A stretch of 64,000 nucleotides of DNA from Bradyrhizobium sp. C9 (GCF_002532045.1 NZ_NWTG01000007.1:1-64000), one strand, 5' to 3'. Positions 1-8,900 are shown, numbered from the stretch's first letter. The notes: generated from the letters alone by a model not told the origin. Numbers and translations are program-made.

Positions 1-198
1 CCGATCGCCTCGCCGGACCTGATCCAGTTCGCGCCCGGCCTGCCGAAGACGCGCTCCGGCAAGATCATGCGCCGCATCCTGCGCAAGATCGCCGAGGACG
101 AGCCGTCCAGCCTCGGCGACACCTCGACCCTGGCCGATCCCGCCGTGGTCGACGACCTCGTGCAGAACCGACAGAACAAGAAGGGCGCGCCGGCGTAA
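1..198 (+). CDS. acs: Acetyl-CoA synthetase, C-terminal end (partial)
   Basis: The window opens inside this gene; only the last 65 codons and the TAA stop at 196-198 are seen. The fragment carries [12 protein letters not shown], the conserved C-terminal motif of AMP-forming acetyl-CoA synthetases, whose lysine adenylates acetate and is the site of regulatory acetylation. The enzyme makes acetyl-CoA from acetate, CoA and ATP in the cytoplasm. Propionyl-CoA synthetase is a close alternative that this short piece cannot exclude. Confidence 0.85.
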   Translation, partial: PIASPDLIQFAPGLPKTRSGKIMRRILRKIAEDEPSSLGDTSTLADPAVVDDLVQNRQNKKGAPA

Positions 199-257
199 GA
201 AATCGACCGTATCGCACCAGCGGCACGTCCAATGTTTGAACCTATGGAGACAATGCT

Positions 258-836
258 GTGAGATTAGTTCTGTTGGGTGCCCCTGGATCCGGGAAAGGGA
301 CTCAGGCGGCCCGTCTTGCCAAGCGCCTGGACATTCCTCAACTGTCGACGGGCGATATGTTGCGAGCGGCCGTATCCGAAGGAACGCCAATCGGGACAAG
401 GGTAAAGGCGACAATGGAGCGCGGCGAACTCGTTCCCGATGATCTTGTCGTGGCCATCGTGGCCGAGCGCATATCGCAGCCTGATGCGAAATCCGGGTTT
501 ATCCTGGACGGCTTTCCCCGGACCATTGCTCAGGCGGCAGCACTCGACGATATCTTGCGGGCGGCCGATTTTCGAATCGACCGCGTGCTGGAATTGGACG
601 TCGACGAAGCCGCTCTGCTGAGCCGCATCCTCAACCGTGCGAACGAGGCAAGATCCAACGGTTTCGCACGCGCGGACGATACCGAAGCTGCGCTGAGAGT
701 GCGCCTGGCCGAGTATCGCGGGCAAACCAGACCGCTCGCTGACTATTACCGTGAGCAAGGACTTCTGAAGAGCATCAATGGTCTGCAATCGATTGACAAG
801 GTAGCAAGCTCGCTCTTGGAAGCGCTCGATGCTTGA
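258..836 (+). CDS. adk: Adenylate kinase, short form
   Basis: This 192-residue protein interconverts ATP plus AMP and two ADP in the cytoplasm. It has the P-loop GAPGSGKGTQ near residue 7, the STGDMLR AMP-binding segment and the DGFPRT motif. It has no zinc-binding LID insert, so it is the short form usual in alphaproteobacteria. I start at GTG 258, preceded by GGAGA at 245-249. Adk in rhizobia is often in the ribosomal protein cluster; here it stands alone after acs among low-oxygen genes, so it may be a second copy serving energy balance under stress. Confidence 0.9.
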   Translation: MRLVLLGAPGSGKGTQAARLAKRLDIPQLSTGDMLRAAVSEGTPIGTRVKATMERGELVPDDLVVAIVAERISQPDAKSGFILDGFPRTIAQAAALDDILRAADFRIDRVLELDVDEAALLSRILNRANEARSNGFARADDTEAALRVRLAEYRGQTRPLADYYREQGLLKSINGLQSIDKVASSLLEALDA

Positions 837-1069
837 GAGGGCGGGAGTTGGTCGTTAGCCGAGGTCCGAGCTCGAGCCCGACGCCTTCACGATGTCGAAG
901 CCACCTTGCCGCGTGAGCGTTGGGATAGAGGTAGCGAGTCTATGTTTGTTTAGTCTGGCCCGAGCGGCACCGCGCCGCTAGACTGGGAGGGCGCGATGCA
1001 TCGACTCGCGTCATACCGAGGGCAAACCAACACTGCTAAATGGGCTTATCCGAAAAACGGGGGCATGAT

Positions 1070-1519
1070 ATGATTAACCGTGGCCTGAAGTCTTTCATGA
1101 TTGCCAGTCTGACCGCCGGTTTCACCGCGGCCGCCCACGCTGAAGATGCCGATGTTGGTAAGGCGGAGTTTCAAGCTTCGTGCGCAAGCTGTCATGGCGT
1201 AGATGGAAAGGGCAAAGGACCTGTTGCTGGGCAGCTGAAGGTGCCGCCCGCCGATTTGACGGCCTTGGCCAAGAACAACAACGGGGTCTTTCCTATAACC
1301 GCTGTTTATGAAGCCGTAGATGGGCGGAGAACAATTTCCGCGCACGGTACTCATGAAATGCCGATCTGGGGGGAACGATTCAATCCCGTCAAGAGCGTGC
1401 CTCACACGATTGATCCGACCTACGACGCGCTCGATCCGTCGCGGGACTTGCGGGAAGTCGTCGTGCGAACACGCATCCTCGCCATTATCGATTACCTGAA
1501 CCGCATCCAGCAGAAGTAA
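1070..1519 (+). CDS. Periplasmic monohaem cytochrome c
   Basis: A 149-residue class I cytochrome c. A signal peptide (MINRGLKSF, then a hydrophobic stretch ending AAAHA) precedes one CASCH haem site about 45 residues in. A MPIWG segment probably supplies the axial methionine. The role is single-electron transfer in the periplasm; the partner is unknown. I use ATG 1070, after GGGG, rather than the in-frame ATG at 1040, because the later start gives a clean signal peptide. Codons and composition match neighbouring genes. Confidence 0.85.
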   Translation: MINRGLKSFMIASLTAGFTAAAHAEDADVGKAEFQASCASCHGVDGKGKGPVAGQLKVPPADLTALAKNNNGVFPITAVYEAVDGRRTISAHGTHEMPIWGERFNPVKSVPHTIDPTYDALDPSRDLREVVVRTRILAIIDYLNRIQQK

Positions 1520-1633
1520 CGGCCCTCGATGGCGTTCGGGGCGGCCATGCCGCTGTCGCGCTCGGCCGCGGCGACGTGATCTGCCGCTATGAATGAGCGC
1601 AGCCTGTGTGCATGAAGGCGACCGGTCCCATCA

Positions 1634-1647
1634 TTGATCCTCGTCAA
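1634..1647. promoter_or_regulatory. FixK/FNR box TTGATCCTCGTCAA
   Basis: Exact match to TTGAN-N4-NTCAA. Its centre is 59.5 bp upstream of the ATG at 1700, the usual distance in this window, so it should drive the 166-residue gene. It covers the upstream in-frame TTG at 1634 and argues against that start. Confidence 0.75.
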
Positions 1648-1699
1648 GGCCGCTGCGAGCAAAGTCGCTAATGGTGATATGGAAAACGGAGGATCAACG

Positions 1700-2200
1700 A
1701 TGACCGGCATAGTGCTCGACGCCCAGCAAATTCAGAACGCCCCAGCTCCCGTTCGCCTCTGGCTTGAGCAGCAGATATCGGCGGCTCTCGGTCCAAGGCC
1801 GGCACCCGGAGCGTCGTCGCCTCGCCTCGTTGCTTGCACGGAAGCGCAGGCAGCGAACCTTCTCAATCGAATTAGGCAGGCGCCATCTGCTGTCGAGGTG
1901 TTCTTCGGGCTCGCCCATCCCGAGATCTCCTTCGGCGAGCCGCCGGTCGTGACGTTCCGTCTCCTCGATCTTCAGCGTCGTGCCGGTTTGGGGAACGTCA
2001 CCAAGCTGCTCGAATGCCTCGGCCTGATCAATCAGGCCTTCGCCGAGATGTGTGATGATCCTGCCGCGCGGTTCTGTGATTTTGATGCTGCAGGGCATTG
2101 CTCGATTCTGCCAACCACCCAGAGCAGTATCGCTGCATTGTGGAAGGCTATCATCGCGGCGGAGCGGCCTGGCGTGCTGCCGATCGCCGCAGCCGAATAG
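1700..2200 (+). CDS. Conserved hypothetical protein, FixK-box controlled
   Basis: A 166-residue soluble protein with no signal peptide or membrane segment. I do not recognise a family. Visible features are an N-terminal segment PAPVRLWLEQQIS and a region VEVFFGLAHPEISFGEPPVVTF near the middle. The start is ATG 1700 with CGGAGG at 1688-1693. A FixK-type box sits 59.5 bp upstream, so expression is probably induced by low oxygen. The serine-protease-like gene follows after 15 bp and is probably cotranscribed. Confidence 0.7.
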   Translation: MTGIVLDAQQIQNAPAPVRLWLEQQISAALGPRPAPGASSPRLVACTEAQAANLLNRIRQAPSAVEVFFGLAHPEISFGEPPVVTFRLLDLQRRAGLGNVTKLLECLGLINQAFAEMCDDPAARFCDFDAAGHCSILPTTQSSIAALWKAIIAAERPGVLPIAAAE

Positions 2201-2215
2201 GCGGGCGGGCGCGAG

Positions 2216-2977
2216 ATGAACCCGAGAAGACCCTGCCGCAGGCTGACGCGGAAGTGGTCCGACTGCCTGTCGTCATCCATGGCCATCATCGCGGGGCTGC
2301 TCCTGCTCTGGCCTGGACCGGCGCAAGCAGGGGAAATCCGGGATGTGGAAACACTTGCGCCTCTGGTCGGGAAGGTCATCCAAAGTGTCGTCGGCATAAA
2401 GGTCGGCACCGAGACTTCGGCAGCCCCCCGGTCAATGGAATCTGGTCCCGAGCTTCGGCCTCGCATCATGAAGGATGTGTATGGTGCGGGCGTCGTCATC
2501 AAGGCGGAGTCCGGATTGATCGTGACGAGCAATCATCTGGTCAGCGGCGCAACGACACTTGCGGTCCGATTGCCGGATGGGCGCCAGCTCGACGCCAGGT
2601 TCGTGGTGGCCGACGAGCGATACGACCTCGCGATGCTGAGGATTTCGGCCTCCGGCCTGACCGCAGCCCGCATCGGTCGATCGATCGACGCCGAACCCGG
2701 GGATTTCGTCCTTGCGATCGGCGGCTCCTCGGGGCTCACTCAAAGCATTAGTTTCGGCATCGTCAGCGCTCTGCATCGTTCGTTGCCTGGTACTCCCTGC
2801 CAGGATCTCATTCAGACCGACGCGTTGCTGGATCGCGGCAGTGCAGGCGGGCCGCTGTTCAATCTGCAGGGCGAAGTGATCGGCATTGTTGCCGCCACCA
2901 CCGGCGAGACCGAATCCGAGCGCGCCTTTGCGATTCCCTCGGATGCCATCGATCGCCTCTTCGTCAGGATGAACTAG
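2216..2977 (+). CDS. HtrA/DegP-like protein, catalytic serine replaced (probable pseudoprotease)
   Basis: A 253-residue S1C trypsin-like domain behind a signal peptide (hydrophobic AIIAGLLLLWPGPAQA). The fold markers are clear: VTSNHLVSGA supplies the His and YDLAMLRI the Asp. The segment TDALLDRGSAGGPL aligns with the family's TDAxxNxGNSGGPL, so the serine nucleophile is alanine (codons ggc agt gca ggc at about 2836-2847). No PDZ domain follows. Proteolysis is therefore unlikely; a chaperone or binding role in the periplasm is the inference. It probably shares the FixK-driven transcript with the gene 15 bp upstream. Confidence 0.75.
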   Translation: MNPRRPCRRLTRKWSDCLSSSMAIIAGLLLLWPGPAQAGEIRDVETLAPLVGKVIQSVVGIKVGTETSAAPRSMESGPELRPRIMKDVYGAGVVIKAESGLIVTSNHLVSGATTLAVRLPDGRQLDARFVVADERYDLAMLRISASGLTAARIGRSIDAEPGDFVLAIGGSSGLTQSISFGIVSALHRSLPGTPCQDLIQTDALLDRGSAGGPLFNLQGEVIGIVAATTGETESERAFAIPSDAIDRLFVRMN

Positions 2978-3052
2978 ATGTTCAATGCGCTCGTGGATCG
3001 AAGCCGTTTGATCCGATCCTAGACAGGACCCGTTGAAGCGGAGGAGTTCCAG

Positions 3053-3517
3053 TTGACGGGAATTCCAAAGAACGCGCTCGTGCTTGTCGGAGACGGGCGC
3101 AAGGCGTTGATGCTCCGCAACGAAGGCGACGATCGGATTCCCGCCTTGAAGGCGGAGGTTGTCTTCGAAGATCAGAACCCGGCGACGCATCTGCAAGGCA
3201 CGGGCCGCGCGGGACACTTCGTCAAGGGGATCGTTTCCGGTCAACGAGGAGAGGTCGAACCGACGGACTGGCACGAGCTCGAGGAGTATCGGTTCACAAG
3301 GCGGGTTGCGCGGGCTGCGGAGACCATGGTCCGGAGTGGAAGAGCGACTGTGCTTGTCATCGTCGCTCCACCGCGTACTCTGGCGCAGCTTCGAGCGACA
3401 CTCGCTCCCGATGTCAGACGCTGTATCATTGCGGAGATTCCCAAGGATCTGACCAAGCACGCCGTCCGGGAAATTGAAGAACATATTGTGGAAGCGCTTG
3501 CGTCGTCTGCACGATAG
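3053..3517 (+). CDS. Host-attachment family protein (PF10116-like)
   Basis: A 154-residue cytoplasmic protein of the family named for a protein needed for Agrobacterium attachment. It shows the family's features: an N-terminal LVLVGDGRKALMLRN strand-turn, a central GRAGHFVKGI segment and a C-terminal VIVAPPRTLAQLR plus EIPKDLTKH. The fold is related to the middle domain of eRF1-type release factors, so a link to translation is possible. The start is TTG 3053 with GAGGAG at 3041-3046. The molecular function is not established. Confidence 0.8.
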   Translation: MTGIPKNALVLVGDGRKALMLRNEGDDRIPALKAEVVFEDQNPATHLQGTGRAGHFVKGIVSGQRGEVEPTDWHELEEYRFTRRVARAAETMVRSGRATVLVIVAPPRTLAQLRATLAPDVRRCIIAEIPKDLTKHAVREIEEHIVEALASSAR

Positions 3518-3551
3518 GCCCTGCGCGGCCGACAGTGTTTCAAGAGCGGGT

Positions 3552-4178
3552 TCAAGAGTAAGTCCGTCTCGTCGTATAGAACAGCCAGATTGCGACAGCG
3601 GCCAGCAACACTGACATTATCCGCCTGATGAGCATTGTGTTTGCCCGCTTTTCGATGCTTGGCCGGATGGCGTTCGCTGAAATCACGACAGCCGTGTGAA
3701 TTACAGTCGCTATCGTGACGTATACCGTCAGCAGAATCGCGGTTTGCGACAGCAGTGGACGTGCCTCATCGATGAAAGTCGGAAAAATCGATAGATAGAA
3801 AACACCGGCCTTGGGATTGAGTAGATTGGTGATCAAGCCCCTGAGGAAGAATTCGGTATTCTCCGCCGCTTCGATTGGCTTGGTGATCTCTTGCGGCGCA
3901 TCGCGCCATCCTTGCCAGGCAAGCCAAAGCAGGTAGAGCGCGCCACCCCAACGAAGGGCTTCGTAAAGCGGGGTGGAGGCAGCCACGATAGCTGCAAGGC
4001 CGAGTGACGATGCGATTCCGACCCCTAACAGGCCGAGGGCGACACCGGCTGTTGCGGCAAGACCGGCCCTGCGACCAGCCGACGCGGCAAGCACCGCGAG
4101 ATAGCCCATGTTAGGTCCCGGTGTCAGTTCGATGATCGTGACCGTGAGTGCGAAAGCAAATAAAGTGTTTTCGCTCAT
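3552..4178 (-). CDS. LysE/RhtB family amino-acid exporter
   Basis: A 208-residue inner-membrane protein with about six hydrophobic segments. It has the family signature ELTPGPNMGYLAV near residue 20. LysE/RhtB proteins export amino acids or homoserine lactones; the substrate here is unknown. I start at ATG 4178 (MSENTLF) rather than the upstream ATG at 4289, because the family length is about 205 residues. The longer form would also run through the FixK-type box at 4233-4246, whose centre is 61.5 bp from ATG 4178. Confidence 0.85.
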   Translation of the reverse strand: MSENTLFAFALTVTIIELTPGPNMGYLAVLAASAGRRAGLAATAGVALGLLGVGIASSLGLAAIVAASTPLYEALRWGGALYLLWLAWQGWRDAPQEITKPIEAAENTEFFLRGLITNLLNPKAGVFYLSIFPTFIDEARPLLSQTAILLTVYVTIATVIHTAVVISANAIRPSIEKRANTMLIRRIMSVLLAAVAIWLFYTTRRTYS

Positions 4179-4232
4179 GGCTCGATCCGTTCGCTCCCAA
4201 TGCGCGGTTACCCTAGATATCGGTCTAATGGC

Positions 4233-4246
4233 TTGATCTGGGTCAA
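4233..4246. promoter_or_regulatory. FixK/FNR box TTGATCTGGGTCAA
   Basis: Exact palindromic match. It is centred 61.5 bp upstream of the lysE-family start on the minus strand. The position predicts class II activation of that gene. Confidence 0.75.
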
Positions 4247-4443
4247 GTATCCCTGGTATGCCGCCGCTCTCCCGATTGCGATTTGGCATGCATGCGGCGC
4301 GTTGCCGGTAGGGGCTGCAACAGCCGCGCTTCTGCGAGTAGCTTCCGACATGGCCACCTCACCCTCGACGGCGATTGCCATATGAGCTGACCGCTCGCCG
4401 ACTGCGGTGAAAAACCAACGGCTGGAAAAACTGAACGGCTTTG

Positions 4444-4457
4444 TTGATCCAGGTCAG
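4444..4457. promoter_or_regulatory. FixK/FNR box TTGATCCAGGTCAG (one mismatch)
   Basis: Matches the box except for the last base. It is centred 73.5 bp upstream of the CBS gene at 4524. Confidence 0.6.
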
Positions 4458-4523
4458 TCTGGCCCGCCGTTTCTTGACCGATGCTGACAGATCATCGCGT
4501 ACACGAAGCTCCGGGAGTTTGCC

Positions 4524-4985
4524 ATGTTGGCTTTAGATGTCATGCGCACTTCTTTCGCGACGATCAAACCGGGCGCGCCATTGCTTGATGCTGTCCGTAC
4601 GCTGTTGGAAACTGGCCAGCGCGCCTTGCCTGTACTCGAAGGCTCGGGGGCGCTGGTCGGTGTAATCTCCGAAGGTGACTTCCTTCACCGTCGCGAACTC
4701 GGCGTGCATTGGCCAGAGGGATTCTGGCTCGAATGGCTGCTGAGCAGAGAGGAGGGGCGGCAGCTCCGCGAGCGGACTCGGGCCCTGAGCGTCGACGCCG
4801 TGATGAGCCACAAGCCCGTTTGCGTCGACGAATGCGCGACCGTGGACGAGATCGTCGCCGAAATGGACAAGCACCAGATATCGCAAGTCATGGTTCTCCG
4901 GGATGCGCGGGTCGTTGGCATCGTTGGCCGCGTGCAGCTGATCGTCGCTCTTGAGCGAATACTTGCGCGGTCCGAGGGCGACTGA
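4524..4985 (+). CDS. CBS-domain protein (two CBS repeats only)
   Basis: A 153-residue protein made of a CBS pair (about residues 5-60 and 90-150) with no effector domain. CBS pairs bind adenine nucleotides and act as energy sensors. It starts MLALDVMRTSF, almost the same as the protein at 21384 (MLATDVMRSSF), so the two are paralogues. The start is ATG 4524 after GGGAG. A FixK-type box lies upstream. The partner protein or ligand cannot be read from the sequence. Confidence 0.88.
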   Translation: MLALDVMRTSFATIKPGAPLLDAVRTLLETGQRALPVLEGSGALVGVISEGDFLHRRELGVHWPEGFWLEWLLSREEGRQLRERTRALSVDAVMSHKPVCVDECATVDEIVAEMDKHQISQVMVLRDARVVGIVGRVQLIVALERILARSEGD

Positions 4986-5110
4986 CGCGGAAGCCGCGGC
5001 GGGCAATTGTGGAGCGTCCGATTGATCCGAGCACGCCTCCAGTCGAGCGCAAGAACAGTGAGAAGCAGGTTCAATGCCGTGCCTTGCCATTTAAGAAAGC
5101 TATGGCTGAA

Positions 5111-5124
5111 TTGACCTTGCTCAA
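5111..5124. promoter_or_regulatory. FixK/FNR box TTGACCTTGCTCAA
   Basis: Exact match. It is centred 70.5 bp upstream of the small ORF at 5188 that leads the LOG and beta-CASP operon. Confidence 0.65.
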
Positions 5125-5187
5125 GACGCCTGTGGATGCCGTCTCGGATACTGGGCAGCGCCCCTCGAATGCTGATGAGGCTTTGCC

Positions 5188-5370
5188 ATGATTGACCGAG
5201 TGAAGTTGCCTGCCGTCGAACAGCCCGCGGAGTACGGGGCGGACGTTGGTTGCGAAAAGCCAGGCGACCGCCACTGGCTTCTGGATGCGTTGGAAGACGA
5301 CGAGGTTCGTGAGGCCCTGAAGCATAGTGAGGCCAAGCCTCTCCAAGATGGACGGCAAGTCGGCGCATGA
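5188..5370 (+). CDS. Small hypothetical protein leading the LOG operon
   Basis: A 60-residue acidic soluble ORF. It follows the FixK-type box at the standard distance, and its TGA overlaps the ATG of the LOG gene (ATGA at 5367-5370), which suggests translational coupling. A weak GATGAGG precedes ATG 5188. No family is recognised. It may be a leader peptide rather than a functional protein. Confidence 0.4.
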   Translation: MIDRVKLPAVEQPAEYGADVGCEKPGDRHWLLDALEDDEVREALKHSEAKPLQDGRQVGA

Positions 5371-6386
5371 CTGATGAGGATGGTCCGCGATCAACACGTC
5401 CCGGCTCGATCCCGAGGGCGGCACACCGTGTCGATAGGACCGTCGTACATCCATGCGAGCGGCTCGAGGGCCTCGAGGAGCACACTCGCACGCCTGGCGC
5501 TCTGCGCAGCATCCTGCAATCGTCAAGCTATCAAGAGGCGGATCAGGACGAAAAATTCCTGCAGAGCGAAGCCACCCGCGGCATTCGCCTTCAACTAGAT
5601 TTTCTCAAGGCCGAAACCTTGCTCCGAGAGCATCAGATCGCTCATACGATCGTCGTCTTTGGCAGCACTCGCATTTGCGAAGCACAGGCGGCGCGCCGGG
5701 CCGTCGCCTCGATAGCTGATACGCTGGCATTGAATCCCGACGATGATGGCTTGCAGCGCCGTCTCAAGACGGCACGACGTATTGCGGCGAACAGCAAATA
5801 CTACAGAATCGCACGCGAGTTTGGACAGATCGTCGGTGCCGCAAGCGAAAAGGCCGTCGGCGGCCGCCTCGTGATCATGACCGGCGGCGGCCCGGGCATC
5901 ATGGAAGCAGCCAACCGGGGTGCGCACGACGTCGGGGCCCAATCGATCGGACTGAACATCACCCTTCCGAAGGAGCAGGACCCTAACCCGTATGTCACAC
6001 CCGAGCTGTGCTTCAGGTTCCACTATTTTGCGATGCGTAAGTTGCATCTCCTGATGCGCGCGCGGGCGCTGGTGGCGTTCCCGGGTGGCTTTGGCACGAT
6101 GGACGAGCTGTTCGAAGTGTTGTCGTTGGCGCAAACCCGAAAGATTGCGCCGGTGCCGGTCGTGCTGGTTGGCGAGTCGTATTGGCGTCGCGTGTTCGAT
6201 CCGGACTTCCTTGTCGAGGAGGGGGTCATCGATCCGGAAGACAGGAACCTGTTTTGGTTTGCAGAGACCGCCGAGGAAGCCTGGCAGGGTATTCTGCGGT
6301 GGTACGAGGTGGCCGGTCAGCCGCTTCTTCCGGTTGGAGAAGTCGCCTCACGGGGCCAGTCGATCAGTCGAGAGGTCGGATCGTGA
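5367..6386 (+). CDS. LOG family protein (TIGR00730-like)
   Basis: A 339-residue protein with the Rossmann-type LOG/lysine-decarboxylase-like domain from about residue 95. The signatures GGGPGIMEAANRGA and PGGFGTMDE are both present. Family members with these motifs hydrolyse cytokinin ribotides (AMP-cytokinins) or purine nucleotides. The first 80 or so residues are not part of the core and are rich in Arg and Ser; the true start could be further in. It sits between a small coupled ORF and the beta-CASP nuclease, with which it overlaps by 4 bp. Confidence 0.85.
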   Translation: MTDEDGPRSTRPGSIPRAAHRVDRTVVHPCERLEGLEEHTRTPGALRSILQSSSYQEADQDEKFLQSEATRGIRLQLDFLKAETLLREHQIAHTIVVFGSTRICEAQAARRAVASIADTLALNPDDDGLQRRLKTARRIAANSKYYRIAREFGQIVGAASEKAVGGRLVIMTGGGPGIMEAANRGAHDVGAQSIGLNITLPKEQDPNPYVTPELCFRFHYFAMRKLHLLMRARALVAFPGGFGTMDELFEVLSLAQTRKIAPVPVVLVGESYWRRVFDPDFLVEEGVIDPEDRNLFWFAETAEEAWQGILRWYEVAGQPLLPVGEVASRGQSISREVGS

Positions 6387-7771
6387 AGTTATCCTTTCAT
6401 GGCGCCGATCGAGCGGTGACCGGGTCCTGTCACCTGGTCGAATGCCTGAACCGACGCATTCTGATCGACTGCGGTCTTTTTCAGGGAGGCCGCGACCTGG
6501 TGGAAGACAATATTGCTGCCTTCGGGTTCGATCCCGCGACCATCGACTATGTTCTCCTGACCCATGCCCACCTCGATCACTGCGGCAGGATTCCATTGCT
6601 CGCGAAGCGAGGGTTCAGGGGTGAAGTGATCACGACTGCGGCCAGTCGCGAGCTGGTTCGCCTCGTGCTGGTCGACGCCGCGCATCTCCAGGAAGAAGAC
6701 GCGCAGCGGAGAGTCCGCCAATGGCGCAGACGGGGCGAGGAAGATACGCCGTCGCCGCTTTATACCGTCGTCGATGTGCTCGGTTGCTTCGACCGGTTTG
6801 GAAGGACGGCTGAATATGGACAACCGCTGCAACTCGCAGAGGGACTCCGCGCGACCTTCTACGATGCCGGCCATATCCTGGGCTCTGCGAGCATCCTGAT
6901 CGAGGCTGCCGAGCACGGCCGCACGCGTTCGGTCCTGTTCTCGGGTGACCTTGGCAATGCCGGTCGCCCCCTGCTGCGACGCCCCAGTCCCCCCGCTCGC
7001 GCCGACATTGTCGTCATGGAATCGACGTATGGAGACAGGCGCCATCGGTCGCTGAAAGACTCCATCGAGGAACTTTACGGCGCGATCAGCAGCACGCTGG
7101 CACGTGGCGGTAACGTCATCATCCCGACTTTCGCACTCGAGCGCGCCCAGGAGATCCTCTATGTGCTGCGCCAGGGGGGGGAGCGCAGCAGGCTGCCGCC
7201 GGCGCTGCAAATCTTCCTGGATTCGCCGATGGCGATCTCGGCAACCGAGATATTCGAGCGGCATTCCGAATGTCTCAGCTCCGAGGCCGCTTCCATGTTT
7301 CGGGATGGGCGGGATCCGCTGCAACCGGCAAACCTGCATCTCGCCCGAGAGAGCGCCGATTCGGTCGCCATCAACAGGGTAACCGGCGGTGCCGTCATCA
7401 TGGCCGGGTCCGGCATGTGCACGGGCGGCAGAATTCGCCATCATCTCCGGCACAATATCTGGCGCAAGGAATCGGCCGTCGTATTTGTCGGATACGCCGC
7501 CTCGGGAACGATTGCGCGGCAGATCATCGATGGGGCCAAGTCCGTGCGCCTGTTCGGCGAAGACATTGCGGTTCGCAGCACGATCTACACGATCAACGGA
7601 TTTTCAGCTCATGCGGACCAGCAGGAGCTGCTCGCATGGCGAAGCGCGGTCGAGGGGTGCGAGGCAACGTTCCTGGTCCACGGCGAGGAGCCCGCAATGC
7701 AGGCGCTCGCTACGCTTTTGCCGGGCCAGCGGGTCGAGCTGCCGCGTCTGGGTGACGTGTTCGATCTCTAG
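6383..7771 (+). CDS. Beta-CASP metallo-beta-lactamase-fold RNA-processing family protein
   Basis: A 462-residue protein. The zinc motif THAHLDHCG is near residue 55 and a beta-CASP insert follows. The late motifs SGMCTGGR, FVGYAASGT and GFSAHADQ are typical of the CPSF/YSH1-like MBL exonuclease family. The expected activity is RNA cleavage in the cytoplasm. The start GTG 6383 overlaps the LOG stop (GTGA), so translation is coupled. The long in-frame extension back to 6182 lies inside the LOG gene and is not used. Confidence 0.88.
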   Translation: MKLSFHGADRAVTGSCHLVECLNRRILIDCGLFQGGRDLVEDNIAAFGFDPATIDYVLLTHAHLDHCGRIPLLAKRGFRGEVITTAASRELVRLVLVDAAHLQEEDAQRRVRQWRRRGEEDTPSPLYTVVDVLGCFDRFGRTAEYGQPLQLAEGLRATFYDAGHILGSASILIEAAEHGRTRSVLFSGDLGNAGRPLLRRPSPPARADIVVMESTYGDRRHRSLKDSIEELYGAISSTLARGGNVIIPTFALERAQEILYVLRQGGERSRLPPALQIFLDSPMAISATEIFERHSECLSSEAASMFRDGRDPLQPANLHLARESADSVAINRVTGGAVIMAGSGMCTGGRIRHHLRHNIWRKESAVVFVGYAASGTIARQIIDGAKSVRLFGEDIAVRSTIYTINGFSAHADQQELLAWRSAVEGCEATFLVHGEEPAMQALATLLPGQRVELPRLGDVFDL

Positions 7772-7807
7772 GCAGTCCGCGAAAGCGGGCCAGACGATCC
7801 GGTCGCT

Positions 7808-8527
7808 TCAGCTCGCCGCCTTCATGTCCTCGGGTGACTCGACGTAGAAGCCGGTATAGGTATCCACGAAGCAGAGGTGATCGTGCACCTTCTTGACGCC
7901 GGTGGTGTTCTCCGCGGCCACGATGGTGGCTTCGCGCGCATGGTCGCTGGTGACGATGCCATGCAGATGGACAACGCCGTTGCGGACGGTCACCTCGAAG
8001 CCGATGGGGCGCCAGCTCACGGCGTCGATCTGCCGGAGGATGCGATCGCGGATATGGTCGTCGTCTACGGTCGGATCCGGGATCTCGTGCGCCAGACTGG
8101 CTACGGCCTGGAGCAGGTTTGACCGGGTCACGATGCCGACAAGGTCCTTGCCGCGCATCACGGGCAAGCGCTTGACGCCCCTTTTCTCCATCAAATGCAC
8201 CAACTCCTCGAGCGGTGTCTGTTCTTCAACCGTGACCGGATCCAGTGCCATCACGTCCTCGATCTTGCGACCGCGCTCGTGGACGAAGTCCGCGGCCGCG
8301 TGGCCGGGTCCGACCAGGAACTGGAGAAGAGCCGAACGCTTGCGTCCGGTTCCGATTTCACCGCGGCGCATAAAGTCGCTCTCCGAGACGATCCCCATCA
8401 ACTTGCCGTTGTCGACGACCGGAAGGCCGCTGATGTGGTTTCGAAGCATGATGTTGGCGGCATCCTCGATTGAGGTCCGAGGCGTAATGGTGACGACATT
8501 CCTGGTCATGATCTGATGGGCGCGCAT
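7808..8527 (-). CDS. CBS-CBS-BON protein (paralogue 1)
   Basis: A 239-residue protein starting MRAHQIMTRNVV. CBS repeats lie at about residues 7-60 and 95-150, then a BON domain at about 155-218 (VRNGVVHLHGIV), then a YVESPED tail. CBS pairs bind adenylates; BON domains often bind membranes or envelope components. The combination may tie energy state to the envelope, which is inference. ATG 8527 follows GGAGG. A FixK-type box is centred 61.5 bp upstream. It is one of five very similar copies in this window. Confidence 0.9.
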   Translation of the reverse strand: MRAHQIMTRNVVTITPRTSIEDAANIMLRNHISGLPVVDNGKLMGIVSESDFMRRGEIGTGRKRSALLQFLVGPGHAAADFVHERGRKIEDVMALDPVTVEEQTPLEELVHLMEKRGVKRLPVMRGKDLVGIVTRSNLLQAVASLAHEIPDPTVDDDHIRDRILRQIDAVSWRPIGFEVTVRNGVVHLHGIVTSDHAREATIVAAENTTGVKKVHDHLCFVDTYTGFYVESPEDMKAAS

Positions 8528-8581
8528 GAATGCCTCCAATGAACCTGTCGGTTCAAAATAGGGGCGTTCAGGCTCCCCGTT

Positions 8582-8595
8582 TTGACTTGGCTCAA
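8582..8595. promoter_or_regulatory. FixK/FNR box TTGACTTGGCTCAA
   Basis: Exact match. It is centred 61.5 bp upstream of the CBS-BON start at 8527. The same 14-mer recurs at 19263 before another CBS-BON gene. Confidence 0.75.
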
Positions 8596-8756
8596 CTTGC
8601 CGCAACGGTGTTCGCCACGGAACGAGAGCAGCGCTCCGATACAAGCCACGGCGGCTTCGACAACGCGATTGCGACCTCGGCCAATGTGGTCGTCTACTGG
8701 CGATGGGCGACGTCGGGATCCGCAATGTATTCGATGCATTCGTACATAATATCACC

Positions 8757-8900
8757 CTATCGAGGGTGAGCGCGGCGTAGTGCCTGCAGCGCCAATGCTC
8801 TCAGTCGCTTCGTCGCGCTGCGTTCCGACAGCTGGATGGCGATCGATAGCGATCCGAACAGGAAGATCATCAAGATCGCTTTTAAGGTTTCGCTGGTCAT
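8757..8900 (-). CDS. Small single-span membrane protein (47 aa)
   Basis: A short ORF starting MTSETLKAIL. One hydrophobic segment (ILMIFLFGSLSIAIQL) is followed by a basic tail rich in Arg. CGGAG stands about 9 bases before ATG 8900. It resembles other tiny membrane ORFs in this island (18304-18468, 24227-24394, 46210-46353). No clear box precedes it. No homologue is known to me. Confidence 0.45.
   Translation of the reverse strand: MTSETLKAILMIFLFGSLSIAIQLSERSATKRLRALALQALRRAHPR

Noticed and set aside
1634..2200. Upstream TTG start for the 166-residue gene
   Set aside because: The TTG is inside the FixK box and before the predicted transcript start; ATG 1700 has a good ribosome site.
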